A stretch of 64,000 bases of DNA, taken from NCBI GenBank assembly GCA_947589475.1, contig CANQBO010000004.1, positions 1 through 64,000 on the forward strand, read 5' to 3'. Within the stretch, counting starts at the first letter, position 1. The number at the start of each line of letters is the position of its first letter. The notes under the pieces are model-generated. The model was not told the origin of the DNA. It saw only the letters and a program-made list of their open reading frames with translations, and did no database searches. The DNA is from an uncultured Clostridia bacterium. Its GTDB lineage: Bacteria > Bacillota > Clostridia > Christensenellales > CAG-917. Both the position numbers and the translations under genes were made by a program. This document shows, in pieces, positions 54,337 to 62,714 of this stretch.

Positions 54337-54702
54337 ATGCTTAAACTGTTCAAAAAGAAGGAACAGGCCGTGCCCGAGGTCAAGACTTCGAGCGGGGAGC
54401 TTGTCACCGTGACGATGTCTCTCGACAAGTTCGAAATAGGGCAATCGGGCGTCATCAAGAGCATAGGCGGCGACGGCAAGATAAGGCGGCGTCTGTTCGA
54501 TATGGGCGTGACTCCCGGCGCGGAGGTCTATCTTCGCAAGAGAGCGCCCCTCGGCGACCCCATAGAGGTCACCATACGCGACTATGAGCTTACTTTGAGA
54601 AAGACGGAAGCGGCTGTAGTCATGCTCGAGACAAAGGTGCCAAAGGGCGCGGACGGTAAAGCGGAGGGCGCTTCCGATGCTTCGGAGGTGAAAGATGCTT
54701 AA
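54337..54702 (+). CDS. feoA: FeoA-domain protein 2
   Basis: A 121-residue protein. The FeoA core lies at about 28-103 (IGQSGVIKSIGGDGKIRRRL, DMGVTPGAEVYLRKRAPLGD, EVTIRDYELTLRKTEA). The N-terminus (MLKLFKKKEQAVPEVKTSS) and C-terminus (KGADGKAEGASDASEVKDA) are added tails compared with the usual ~75 residues. Its end overlaps the feoB start by 8 nt, so translation is coupled. Confidence 0.93.
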   Translation: MLKLFKKKEQAVPEVKTSSGELVTVTMSLDKFEIGQSGVIKSIGGDGKIRRRLFDMGVTPGAEVYLRKRAPLGDPIEVTIRDYELTLRKTEAAVVMLETKVPKGADGKAEGASDASEVKDA

Positions 54703-57454
54703 ATTTGCACTTGCGGGCAACCCCAACTGCGGCAAAACGACGCTGTTCAATTCTTTGACGGGTTCGACCGCTCACGTCGGCAACTGGCCGGGCGTCACGG
54801 TGGACAAGAAGGAGGGCGTGTACAAAAAATGCGCCGAACCCATATCCATCGTCGATCTGCCGGGCATTTATTCGCTCTCGCCGTACACTCCCGAGGAGGT
54901 CATCTCGAGAAACTACATTCTCGACGAGAAGCCCGATTGTATCATCAACATCATCGACGCGACCAACCTCGAGCGCAATCTTTATCTGACTACGCAGATA
55001 ATGGAGATCGACGTGCCCATCGTCATCGCGCTCAACATGATGGACGCGGTGGAAAAAAACGGCGACAAAATAGACCCCGCCAAACTCGAGGAGCAGATAG
55101 GGCTTCCCGTCGTCGCTATATCCGCGCTCAAGGAAAAGGGACTTGACGAGCTTATGCAACGTGCCTACGAGGTGAGCAAACAGCCGAGGAAGGGCGCGAC
55201 GGTACTCAGCGATACGGCGCTCATGCACTTGATACGCGACTGTCAAATAGCGCTCGAAGGGCAGAAAGTCGAAAATTCGCTTTTCCACGCGATAAAGCTT
55301 GTGGAGTTGGACGAGATCGAAGTCGCGATGCATCCCGACAGCGCGAAGATGGTGGAGGAATTTAAACACACCTTCAACGACGACACATTCGGCAGCGATT
55401 TCGAGGCGATAGTCGCGGACAGCAGATACAAATATATTTCCAAATATTATTCGGGCGCGCTGGAGCGCAAAAAACGCTCGGACGGCTCGGACGGCGAGGC
55501 GAGCAAACTGTCCGTTTCCGACAAGGTGGACAAGGTGCTCACCCACAAGATATGGGGAATACCCATTTTCATCGTCGTGCTGTTTTTCATCTTCCATCTT
55601 ACGTTTTCCGAGGATCTGCTTTGGATAGGCGCGGCGGGCGCGTTTGACAAGGACGTGTTTGCCTACGACGCCGATGGCTATGCGATAACGGAATTCTACG
55701 ACGCGGAGGGCAACCTCCTCGACAGCCTTCTCGACGAAAACGGCGACCCCGTAGCGCTGTGCGACGCAAGCGGCAAACAGTATGACGTCTTTTATGACGA
55801 GGACGGCCATGAGGCGGAACTTGTCATAGGCGAGGACGGCGCGCTTGCCGAGCTTGAGACGGTGCCGTACGCGTACGCAACCAAAAACGGCGACAAACCC
55901 ATAAAGACATTCTACGACAAGGACAAAAACGAACTTACGTCGCTCGTGGACGAAGAGGGCAATTTGCTCGAACTGTACGACGCGGACGGAAGAAAATACG
56001 AGCGCTTTTACAATGCGGACGGCTACGAGGTCAACATCGTCGTAGACGAGGAGACGGGCGAGTTTGCGGACGTCGAGTTTGTCAGCGGCATAGACGAGTA
56101 TCTTTCCGAAATAACCGTGCACACATTCTTCGGATACGAAGAGGGCGTGTATTCGCCGGGCGTGATTTTGCAAAATACGCTCACCGTGCTCACCGACCTA
56201 ATAAGCGTGAGCATTGCCGAGGGTCTCAAGACAGCGGCTCCGTGGGTGAGTGGGCTTATCGTGGACGGCATATTCGGCGGTTTGTTCGCGGTGCTCAGCT
56301 TCCTGCCTCAAATACTGTTGCTCTTCTTGTTCTTCTCAATACTCGAGGACAGCGGCTACATGGCGCGCGTGGCGTTCATTCTGGACAGGATATTCCGCCG
56401 TTTCGGACTCAGCGGCAGGGCGTTCATGCCCATGATCATGGGCTTCGGCTGTTCCGTGCCCGCGATGATAAACACCCGCACGCTCGCCGACCAAAACGAG
56501 CGTACCTCGACGATACGCGTCATACCCTTCTTCAGTTGCGGCGCGAAGTTGCCCATTCTCACGGCGATAGCGGGCGGACTTGTTGAGCGCTTCGGGCTTG
56601 CAAACGCCGACCTCATCACGTACGGCATGTATCTTCTCGGCATAGTGACGGCGATATGTTGCGTGCTCCTCATGCGCAATACGACCATGAAGGGCGACGT
56701 CCCGCCGTTCATAATGGAATTGCCCGCATACCACGCGCCTCAATTCAAAAACCTTATGTTGCATCTGTGGGATAAGACAAAACACTTCGTCAAAAAGGCG
56801 TTCACGATTATTCTTCTCTCCACGATATTCATTTGGTTCATAAGCCACTTCAGCTGGAATTGGCAATATCTTGAAGACTCCGAGATGGGAGGCAGTATAC
56901 TTGCGGGGCTGGGAAGCATAATAAGACCGTTGTTTACTCCTCTCGGCTTCGGAAGCCAGCTCGATAAGCAGTGGGGCTGGGTGTTCGTCGTCGCGGCGAT
57001 AACGGGCCTCATCGCAAAGGAAAACGTCATCGCGACATTCGGTACTTTGGCGGCATGCATTTCCGGCGCGTTCGTTGCGGACGAGGCTCTCGAGGGCGTG
57101 GACAGCGTGGTGCAGATGATCTCGGCAACGGGCATTACAGCCCCCGCGCTCATAGCGTTTATCGCGTTCAACATGCTCACCATACCGTGCTTCGCGGCGG
57201 TCGCTACGGCAAAGGCGGAGTCTCCCTCGAAGAGTTCCTTCAGATGGACGCTGGTGTTCTGGGTGGTGACCTCGTACATCGTGTCGGCAATGATATACAT
57301 CATCGGCAGCTGGTGGTGGACGGTGTTCATCGTTGCGGCTCTGTGGGCGGCGGTCATTGCGCTCATAGTGCTCAACAACAAGGGCAAGATAGACGTCAAA
57401 GGCTTCTTCGATATGCTCAAAGAGAAGCTTCATCTAAAGCGTAAAAAGGCGTGA
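54695..57454 (+). CDS. feoB: Ferrous iron transporter FeoB with extracytoplasmic insert
   Basis: A 919-residue Fe(II) transporter, longer than the usual ~670-780. G domain: GNPNCGKTTLFNSLTG (about 7), GNWPGVTVDKKEG (G2), DLPGIYSLSPYTPEE (G3), ALNMMD (G4, NxxD). After the first membrane segment (about 290-306) comes an insert of about 157 residues (316-472), before the second membrane segments. The insert holds a duplicated ~57-residue unit (about 331-388 and 403-461), each with a FYD...G start, a SLxDExG centre and an acidic E-rich end. The conserved core resumes with VDGIFGGLFAVLSFLPQILL, then EDSGYMARVAF, GFGCSVPAM and SCGAKLP Gate motifs. The insert should be outside the membrane and may capture iron or bind a partner. 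Confidence 0.95.
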   Translation: MLKFALAGNPNCGKTTLFNSLTGSTAHVGNWPGVTVDKKEGVYKKCAEPISIVDLPGIYSLSPYTPEEVISRNYILDEKPDCIINIIDATNLERNLYLTTQIMEIDVPIVIALNMMDAVEKNGDKIDPAKLEEQIGLPVVAISALKEKGLDELMQRAYEVSKQPRKGATVLSDTALMHLIRDCQIALEGQKVENSLFHAIKLVELDEIEVAMHPDSAKMVEEFKHTFNDDTFGSDFEAIVADSRYKYISKYYSGALERKKRSDGSDGEASKLSVSDKVDKVLTHKIWGIPIFIVVLFFIFHLTFSEDLLWIGAAGAFDKDVFAYDADGYAITEFYDAEGNLLDSLLDENGDPVALCDASGKQYDVFYDEDGHEAELVIGEDGALAELETVPYAYATKNGDKPIKTFYDKDKNELTSLVDEEGNLLELYDADGRKYERFYNADGYEVNIVVDEETGEFADVEFVSGIDEYLSEITVHTFFGYEEGVYSPGVILQNTLTVLTDLISVSIAEGLKTAAPWVSGLIVDGIFGGLFAVLSFLPQILLLFLFFSILEDSGYMARVAFILDRIFRRFGLSGRAFMPMIMGFGCSVPAMINTRTLADQNERTSTIRVIPFFSCGAKLPILTAIAGGLVERFGLANADLITYGMYLLGIVTAICCVLLMRNTTMKGDVPPFIMELPAYHAPQFKNLMLHLWDKTKHFVKKAFTIILLSTIFIWFISHFSWNWQYLEDSEMGGSILAGLGSIIRPLFTPLGFGSQLDKQWGWVFVVAAITGLIAKENVIATFGTLAACISGAFVADEALEGVDSVVQMISATGITAPALIAFIAFNMLTIPCFAAVATAKAESPSKSSFRWTLVFWVVTSYIVSAMIYIIGSWWWTVFIVAALWAAVIALIVLNNKGKIDVKGFFDMLKEKLHLKRKKA

Positions 57455-57456
57455 AT

Positions 57457-57705
57457 ATGGGACCTATTGAAATAACAGTCATAGTGCTTGTCGCGGCATT
57501 CGTGCTTGCGATGATCATAGCGATGATCGTGAGAAAGCTCAAGGGAAAGCCGTCGCTAAGCTCGGATTGCGGTTGCTGTCCTTATAGCGGCGAATGTCAC
57601 GGCGCCTGCAAGGGCGAGGACGTATCCGACATCGTCGCCGAGGCGAAGGCAAGACGGAGGGATAGGAGCGCTTCGCAAGCCGAGGACGTCGGCGACGCGG
57701 AGTGA
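57457..57705 (+). CDS. FeoB-associated Cys-rich membrane protein
   Basis: An ~82-residue protein with one N-terminal membrane segment (ITVIVLVAAFVLAMIIAMIV) and a cysteine cluster CGCCPYSGECHGAC (about 38-51), the hallmark of the FeoB-associated family. ATG 57457 follows the feoB stop; GTG 57451 overlaps it and is also possible. The tail is charged. It completes the feoA-feoA-feoB operon. Confidence 0.9.
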   Translation: MGPIEITVIVLVAAFVLAMIIAMIVRKLKGKPSLSSDCGCCPYSGECHGACKGEDVSDIVAEAKARRRDRSASQAEDVGDAE

Positions 57706-57928
57706 GCAAAATTTCAAAGTATCGGGGCAACGCCCTACGGTATACTCTCTCTTTTAGCAACGAAAGGCGCGGAATTTCCGCGCTTTTCGTTTTATATGTG
57801 TTCAAAAGCGGGCAAAAGCGCGACGAATAGAGAAAAAACTTTGTAAAAAGACTTTTTTTTTCTTGAAATGTTTGATACTATATAATTTAAGCAATAATCA
57901 GTCGGGCGTACGCCCGTAGGAGTGAAAT

Positions 57929-59266
57929 ATGAACGAGGCAATAGTTGCAAACATAGCAAAATATGGGAAGATGCTCTTTGAAAAGAAGTACATCGAAAGC
58001 GGCTACATCGCCGTCAAAGAGGCGGACGGCATTTGCATCACGACCGCTACCGCCAAATTCGACGACATAAAGGCGGAGGACGTCGTCTTTGTCAACGACA
58101 AGAATATCGAGTCCTACGAGGGCAACTTCCGCGCGGCGGCGGTCATACTGTTCTGCGCCGTAAGACAGGACAAAAATTCGGGCGCGGCGGCCATAGTGGA
58201 CAGCGACAGCATACTAAAATATTCCGAGAAACACCTCACTCTGCAACCCATTTTGGACGACCTTGCGCAGGTGTGCGGCATAAGCATAAAGTGTGCGGCA
58301 AAAAACGTCGCGGCAGAGGTCGTGACCTCGCTTTCGGGGCTGAGAAACTGCTGTTTCCTTCCCGACGCGGGCGCGGTCGTCACGGGGCGCACCCTCGACG
58401 AAGTGTTTACGGCTACTCTCGTGCTGGACAAGGCTTGCAACGCGGAGTTGCTTGCGGAGGGCAAGGGCGGCACTCAGCACCTCGGCAAGGTGCAGGCTGT
58501 GCTTGAGCACGTCGTTTACAAGTTGAAATATTCAAAGAAAAATCAAGAACAGCAAAAGGACGCGGCGGAACATATCGAGGAGAAACCCGTTGAAGGCGAG
58601 ACAGCCGAGGCTCCCACGGAAGGCGAAACAGCCGAGTCCCCCGCTCAAGAGTCTAAGCCCGAGGATAAGAAGTCGGAGGCTAAGGAGGCGCGCGCAAGCG
58701 CGATCGTCACGGACAAGGAGAAAGAGATCGCGCAGGCGATAAAAGACGCCGGCATGACTATGCTGGAGGAAAACCTCGTGCAGGGCACGTGGGGCAACAT
58801 CGCCGTCAAGCTTGACGAGAAATATATGCTCGCCACTCCGTCGGGGCTCGATTATATGCTGTTGAAGCCCGAGCAGATCGCAAAAGTGGATATGGAAACG
58901 CTTGAGTGGACGGGCACGGACAAAGCGACAAGCGAAAAGGGCATACATGCGGTGTTGCTCGCGGGCGAGGGCATAGGAGCGACCATACACTCTCACCCCT
59001 TCTACGGCTGTATACTCGCCGCGATGGACAGACCGCTCCCCGTGCCCGACGAGTATAAGGATATTTTGGGGGAGGAGATACCTTGCGCAAAGGCGGCGCT
59101 CCCCGGCACGAAGGGACTCATCAAAAACGTAAGCGAGGCGATAGGCAACGCCCCCGCATGCTTCCTCGCGCACCACGGAGTCATCGCCCGCGGCAAGACC
59201 CTCGAGGACGCGCTGAACATCTGCCGCGCGCTGGAGAAAGCCTGCGAAGCGTATCTCAAGGCGTAA
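57929..59266 (+). CDS. Tandem class II aldolase/adducin-domain protein, degenerate N half
   Basis: A 445-residue protein with two related domains joined by a polar linker (about 205-260, with a repeated VEGETAE/TEGETAE motif). The C-terminal half (about 265-445) is a class II aldolase: WGNIAVKLDEKYMLATPSGL, the zinc ligands in HSHPFYG and the later HHG (AHHGVIARGKTLEDALN). Such enzymes are L-fuculose- or ribulose-phosphate aldolases/epimerases. The N-terminal half (residues 1-200) follows the same fold plan (KYGKMLFEKKYIESGYIAV, DDIKAEDVVFVND, GAVVTGRTLDEVFTATLVLD) but lacks the HxH and HHG zinc ligands. The gene stands alone between feo and a terminator. A CGGGC-GTAC-GCCCG hairpin lies before its ribosome binding site. 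Confidence 0.82.
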   Translation: MNEAIVANIAKYGKMLFEKKYIESGYIAVKEADGICITTATAKFDDIKAEDVVFVNDKNIESYEGNFRAAAVILFCAVRQDKNSGAAAIVDSDSILKYSEKHLTLQPILDDLAQVCGISIKCAAKNVAAEVVTSLSGLRNCCFLPDAGAVVTGRTLDEVFTATLVLDKACNAELLAEGKGGTQHLGKVQAVLEHVVYKLKYSKKNQEQQKDAAEHIEEKPVEGETAEAPTEGETAESPAQESKPEDKKSEAKEARASAIVTDKEKEIAQAIKDAGMTMLEENLVQGTWGNIAVKLDEKYMLATPSGLDYMLLKPEQIAKVDMETLEWTGTDKATSEKGIHAVLLAGEGIGATIHSHPFYGCILAAMDRPLPVPDEYKDILGEEIPCAKAALPGTKGLIKNVSEAIGNAPACFLAHHGVIARGKTLEDALNICRALEKACEAYLKA

Positions 59267-59285
59267 TGATATTAAAATCGCACGA

Positions 59286-59321
59286 GTGCGCGGCTCGATT
59301 GTCTAGAGCCGCGCACTTTTT
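59286..59321 (+). terminator. Strong intrinsic terminator
   Basis: GTGCGCGGCTC, loop GATTGTCTA, GAGCCGCGCAC, then TTTTT. Confidence 0.92.
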
Positions 59322-59461
59322 GGTATATGCCAAAAGCGCGGATGTGATGTCATTTGGAGAATTTAATCTGCCGAATTACATATTTATTCACAAAAATATG
59401 CGTATATAAAACAAAACTAAGCACTTTTATGCAATTTTTCAGTAAAAATATACGAATTTAC

Positions 59462-59489
59462 TTGCGTTTTATGCACATCATGTTATAAT
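59462..59489 (+). promoter_or_regulatory. Predicted sigma-A promoter with extended -10
   Basis: TTGCGT (59462-59467), 16-bp spacer, TGTTATAAT (TATAAT 59484-59489). Confidence 0.7.
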
Positions 59490-59537
59490 TATCAATATCA
59501 AATCACGCTCGAAAAATGATGAGCGAAAGGAGTAAAT

Positions 59538-61499
59538 ATGAATAAACATCATCAAATTCTACGGGGGGGGGTACATATTGCTTTAGTGCTTCTGTTGACT
59601 CTGTTGATAATATCCTCCTTCGTCGCATGCGGGCCTGCGAAAAATAAAGAGAGCAAGGTCGAACTTATCCCGCACGATGCCGAGACTCTGTTTGCGGAAA
59701 GTTATGATTATGTTTCCATGTTCGAGGCAACCATTGACGGCGGTCCGTTTGAGATCAAAGCGGAAAACATCGATGCGTCCGCTGTAAAATTGAATGAAGC
59801 GGGCATTTACGATGTAAAGTGCGAAATTGAGGTCGATGGCAAGAAATACAGTGCGACCGCAAAGCTCACAGTTGTCGCGCCAAGAGATTTCTCTGTCGAT
59901 GCAAAGTCAAGCGAGCTAAAAGTGGTCATCATCGGAGAACAGCTTGACGTCGCAACGCTGTTCAGCGCGACAGTGGCGTCTAAGTCGTACACGTTGAAAG
60001 CGGAAGATATCGATGCGTCGGGTTTGGATCTGACAAAAGAAGGGCTTTACGAAGTTACCGCAAGTCTCACGATAGATGGTGTGACAAAGAGCGCAACTCA
60101 AAAGATATATGTCATACCTGCCGCAAATTACGACATAAACGGCGCAATGGAATTCAACTACGCCAACTACAGCGCTAAAATATCCGTAGAAGAGGACGAT
60201 AACGGCAATAAAGCCTCCGAGACTATTACAGTCAAAGACGCTGAAGGAAAGTATCATTATGAGAGCAGGCTCCCGCTGTCAAACGGTGGCGAAAGTCATG
60301 TGACATATGAGTTCCAACTTGATACCGATTCAGGCGCGGTTCTCAAAACATATCTCTACAATGAGACATCAAAAGAATGGGAAAAGCGCGCTACGGATTC
60401 GGATACGAATGCGTATGTCAACCACGTAGAAGTCGATGAGGCATTTGCAAACTACTTCATCCTCGGCGAGGATGGAATGTTCGCGGCGGACGCAGACGCA
60501 CAGACATTGACGGATATTGCATGCAGCTTGCTTTGCTACAATACAAGTTTGATTGGCGATATTACGTCTTTGAAAGTGCGTGTTGAAAACAACAAAATCG
60601 TTAAAATCGTGGTAGAGTCGGCTTATGTGGGTGAAGACGATTATATCGACAAATATCTCATCACGGTCGAACTCAGCGATTTCGGCGCCGTGGAATTCGA
60701 TCTACCTTATTTTGAGCCTGAAGTCGAGATAACTCACGTTGATGCCGAAGTTTTTGTCGGTGACGAAACAGAGTATGATTTTCTTTCCATGTTTACGATA
60801 AAGGTTGATGGTCACAGCTACACCTTGGGCGAAGGCGACAAATACTCGATAGAGCAGAGCGTCGATTTCAACAAAGCCGACGAATATGATGTCACATTCA
60901 AACTCAAAGTAAAGGAGGGACTAGAAGAGCACACTGCCACAGCTAAATTCACCGTCAAGGAAAAACCCATCGAGAAAAAGACTTTCCGCGCCGCCATGGA
61001 GGAGATGATTGCCAACTGCACGATGACGAAGACATCTAATTCCGGTAGCAATACAACAATATTCTTAGTAGACGGCAATGCAACATACAATCAAACTTCA
61101 AAATTCTTGTTTGATACAAACAATATCAATGGGAAAAATACACAAAGATATACGGTCAATACCGATAATACTTTAAAAGATGATGGTTTGAAGAGCGGTT
61201 CATTTTTACGCTTGTGTGATTTATTGGCGATAATAGATGATTTTGTTGTAGGCGATGACGGCATCACCTACACATATACCGGAGACCAGCTCACTACTAT
61301 TTCAACTAATGCGGGTGCTTTAATGACCACAATGTATAAAGCCATTAATATAGAAATAGTTTTTCAAAATAACTCAATAGAGTCTATAAAATTTAATTTC
61401 AAGACGGGATCCAGTGCGACTGCAAAAGACGCTTATCATCTTTACACGATCTCCGCGATCGGGACGACGGAGTTGCCTGTACAATTGCCAAAAGCGTAA
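59538..61499 (+). CDS. Ig-like-domain lipoprotein with G9 tract in signal peptide
   Basis: A 653-residue protein. The signal peptide (MNKHHQILRGGVHIALVLLL) ends in lipobox VAC (about 33). Three Ig-like (DUF5011/bacterial Ig type) repeats are visible: about 45-110 (ETLFAESYDYVSMFEATIDG), 115-195 (ATLFSATVASKSYTLKAEDI) and 395-470 (DETEYDFLSMFTIKVDGHSY). The rest is unrecognised. A run of nine G (59563-59571) sits at codons 9-12. Loss or gain of one G would truncate the protein early, so expression could be phase variable. AAAGGAG precedes the ATG. Confidence 0.8.
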   Translation: MNKHHQILRGGVHIALVLLLTLLIISSFVACGPAKNKESKVELIPHDAETLFAESYDYVSMFEATIDGGPFEIKAENIDASAVKLNEAGIYDVKCEIEVDGKKYSATAKLTVVAPRDFSVDAKSSELKVVIIGEQLDVATLFSATVASKSYTLKAEDIDASGLDLTKEGLYEVTASLTIDGVTKSATQKIYVIPAANYDINGAMEFNYANYSAKISVEEDDNGNKASETITVKDAEGKYHYESRLPLSNGGESHVTYEFQLDTDSGAVLKTYLYNETSKEWEKRATDSDTNAYVNHVEVDEAFANYFILGEDGMFAADADAQTLTDIACSLLCYNTSLIGDITSLKVRVENNKIVKIVVESAYVGEDDYIDKYLITVELSDFGAVEFDLPYFEPEVEITHVDAEVFVGDETEYDFLSMFTIKVDGHSYTLGEGDKYSIEQSVDFNKADEYDVTFKLKVKEGLEEHTATAKFTVKEKPIEKKTFRAAMEEMIANCTMTKTSNSGSNTTIFLVDGNATYNQTSKFLFDTNNINGKNTQRYTVNTDNTLKDDGLKSGSFLRLCDLLAIIDDFVVGDDGITYTYTGDQLTTISTNAGALMTTMYKAINIEIVFQNNSIESIKFNFKTGSSATAKDAYHLYTISAIGTTELPVQLPKA

Positions 61500-61522
61500 G
61501 TCGTAAGATAAGACAACGCATA

Positions 61523-61553
61523 AAAAGCTCCGTTCTTCGGGACGGGGCTTTTT
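61523..61553 (+). terminator. Intrinsic terminator
   Basis: AAGCTCCGTTC, loop TTCG, GGACGGGGCTT, then a T-run. Confidence 0.85.
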
Positions 61554-61554
61554 G

Positions 61555-61975
61555 TATATGCGGCGGAGCAATACTATGGCAGAACAGGACTACGGCGGAG
61601 CAATACTACGGCGGAGCGATACGGCGCAGTCTGCTTGTATGGCATATTCGACGCGGCGGCGCATACGCGCACAGGGGATCCTTCGACTACGCTCAGGATG
61701 ACAAGGCGAGACGTAGGCGCTTGAGCGCATAGAGAATTTCTCGACGTTGCTCGGAATGACAAATAAAGCAAACAGCCCTAGGACAAAAATATGTCGCATA
61801 TGCGCGCGCGAAGGCAAGGCGAACCGCAAGCGGCAGTATGGGCAGGATACGTACACAATATGTTGTGGGTTGCGGGAATTTTGAACGCAAGATATGCAAT
61901 TTTCGGAAAATTGCGGGCGCAGGGAATACTATTTGTGTTTTTTTGAATTTTTTTGTCATAAGCCCCTCAAATTGT
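61555..61975. repeat. Short repeats in intergenic DNA
   Basis: GGCGGAGCAATACTA-type units occur three times (about 61562, 61598, 61612). At about 61676-61703 is CCTTCGACTACGCTCAGGAT, and at 61736-61762 a TTCTCGACGTTGCTCGGAAT segment; both resemble the widespread TTCGAGC/GCTCGAA intergenic repeat seen at 46047. No gene was recognised before xpt. Confidence 0.55.
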
Positions 61976-62005
61976 TTGACAGGAGCAAGGCGGATTTATT
62001 ATAAT
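61976..62005 (+). promoter_or_regulatory. Near-consensus sigma-A promoter of xpt
   Basis: TTGACA (61976-61981), 18-bp spacer, TATAAT (62000-62005). A small perfect hairpin CCGAGC-TAT-GCTCGG lies at 62059-62073 in the leader. I did not find a purine riboswitch consensus. Confidence 0.8.
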
Positions 62006-62095
62006 TCTCTCATCATTTTTCCCGAAAGGGGAGGATGACGGCAGGTCGTTTGTTTCAACCGAGCTATGCTCGGAAACCGCTATGGCGGAGGTCGT

Positions 62096-62668
62096 ATGAA
62101 ACTTCTTGAAGATCGCATCCTTAAGGACGGCAAGGTGTATCCGGGCGAGGTCCTGAATGTCAGCGGATTTCTGAATCATTTGATAGACGAGAGTCTGCTT
62201 GACGAGATAGGAAAGGAAATTTCTGCGCGCTTTGAAGGCGACAATGTCACAAAAATTTTGACTATAGAGGCATCGGGCATCGCAATAGCTTGTGCGGCGG
62301 CACACTATTTGCACGCGCCGATGCTTTTTGCAAAAAAGAGCAGGACTTCAAACATATCCGACAACTGCTATACGGCGGAGGTCATGTCCTATACTCACGG
62401 CTTGAAGAGCACCGTCTGCGTTGACAAGGAGTTTTTGTGCGCGGGGGACAGAGTGCTCATCGTGGACGACTTCCTTGCGCGCGGCGAGGCGGTCAAGGGC
62501 CTCATCAGCCTCATAAATCAGGCGGGCGCGACGCTTGTCGGTTGCGCGATCGCCATTGAAAAGGGCTTCCAGCCGGGCGGGGCGGAGCTTAGGGCGCATG
62601 GCATACGCGTTGAAAGCCTTGCCATCATCGAGTCCATGACGGACACGAGCCTCACATTCCGCCATTAA
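62096..62668 (+). CDS. xpt: Xanthine phosphoribosyltransferase
   Basis: A 190-residue enzyme converting xanthine (and possibly guanine) to the nucleotide. Motifs: MKLLEDRILKDGKVYPGEVL, LTIEASGIAIA (about 59), FAKKSRTSN, the PRPP loop VLIVDDFLARGEAVKGLI (about 123), and EKGFQPGGAELRAHGIRVES. ATG 62096 has GGAGG; the longer frame from 62066 runs through the leader hairpin. It is followed after 46 bp by a BMP-type lipoprotein, probably in the same transcript. Confidence 0.95.
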   Translation: MKLLEDRILKDGKVYPGEVLNVSGFLNHLIDESLLDEIGKEISARFEGDNVTKILTIEASGIAIACAAAHYLHAPMLFAKKSRTSNISDNCYTAEVMSYTHGLKSTVCVDKEFLCAGDRVLIVDDFLARGEAVKGLISLINQAGATLVGCAIAIEKGFQPGGAELRAHGIRVESLAIIESMTDTSLTFRH

Positions 62669-62714
62669 AAATCGAAACAAAATTAAGCCTAACGGCTAAA
62701 AAGGAGAATTATCA

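Noticed and set aside
54557-56173. Minus-strand frame opposite feoB (517 codons)
   Set aside because: Shadow of the feoB coding sequence; no motif, start site or promoter.
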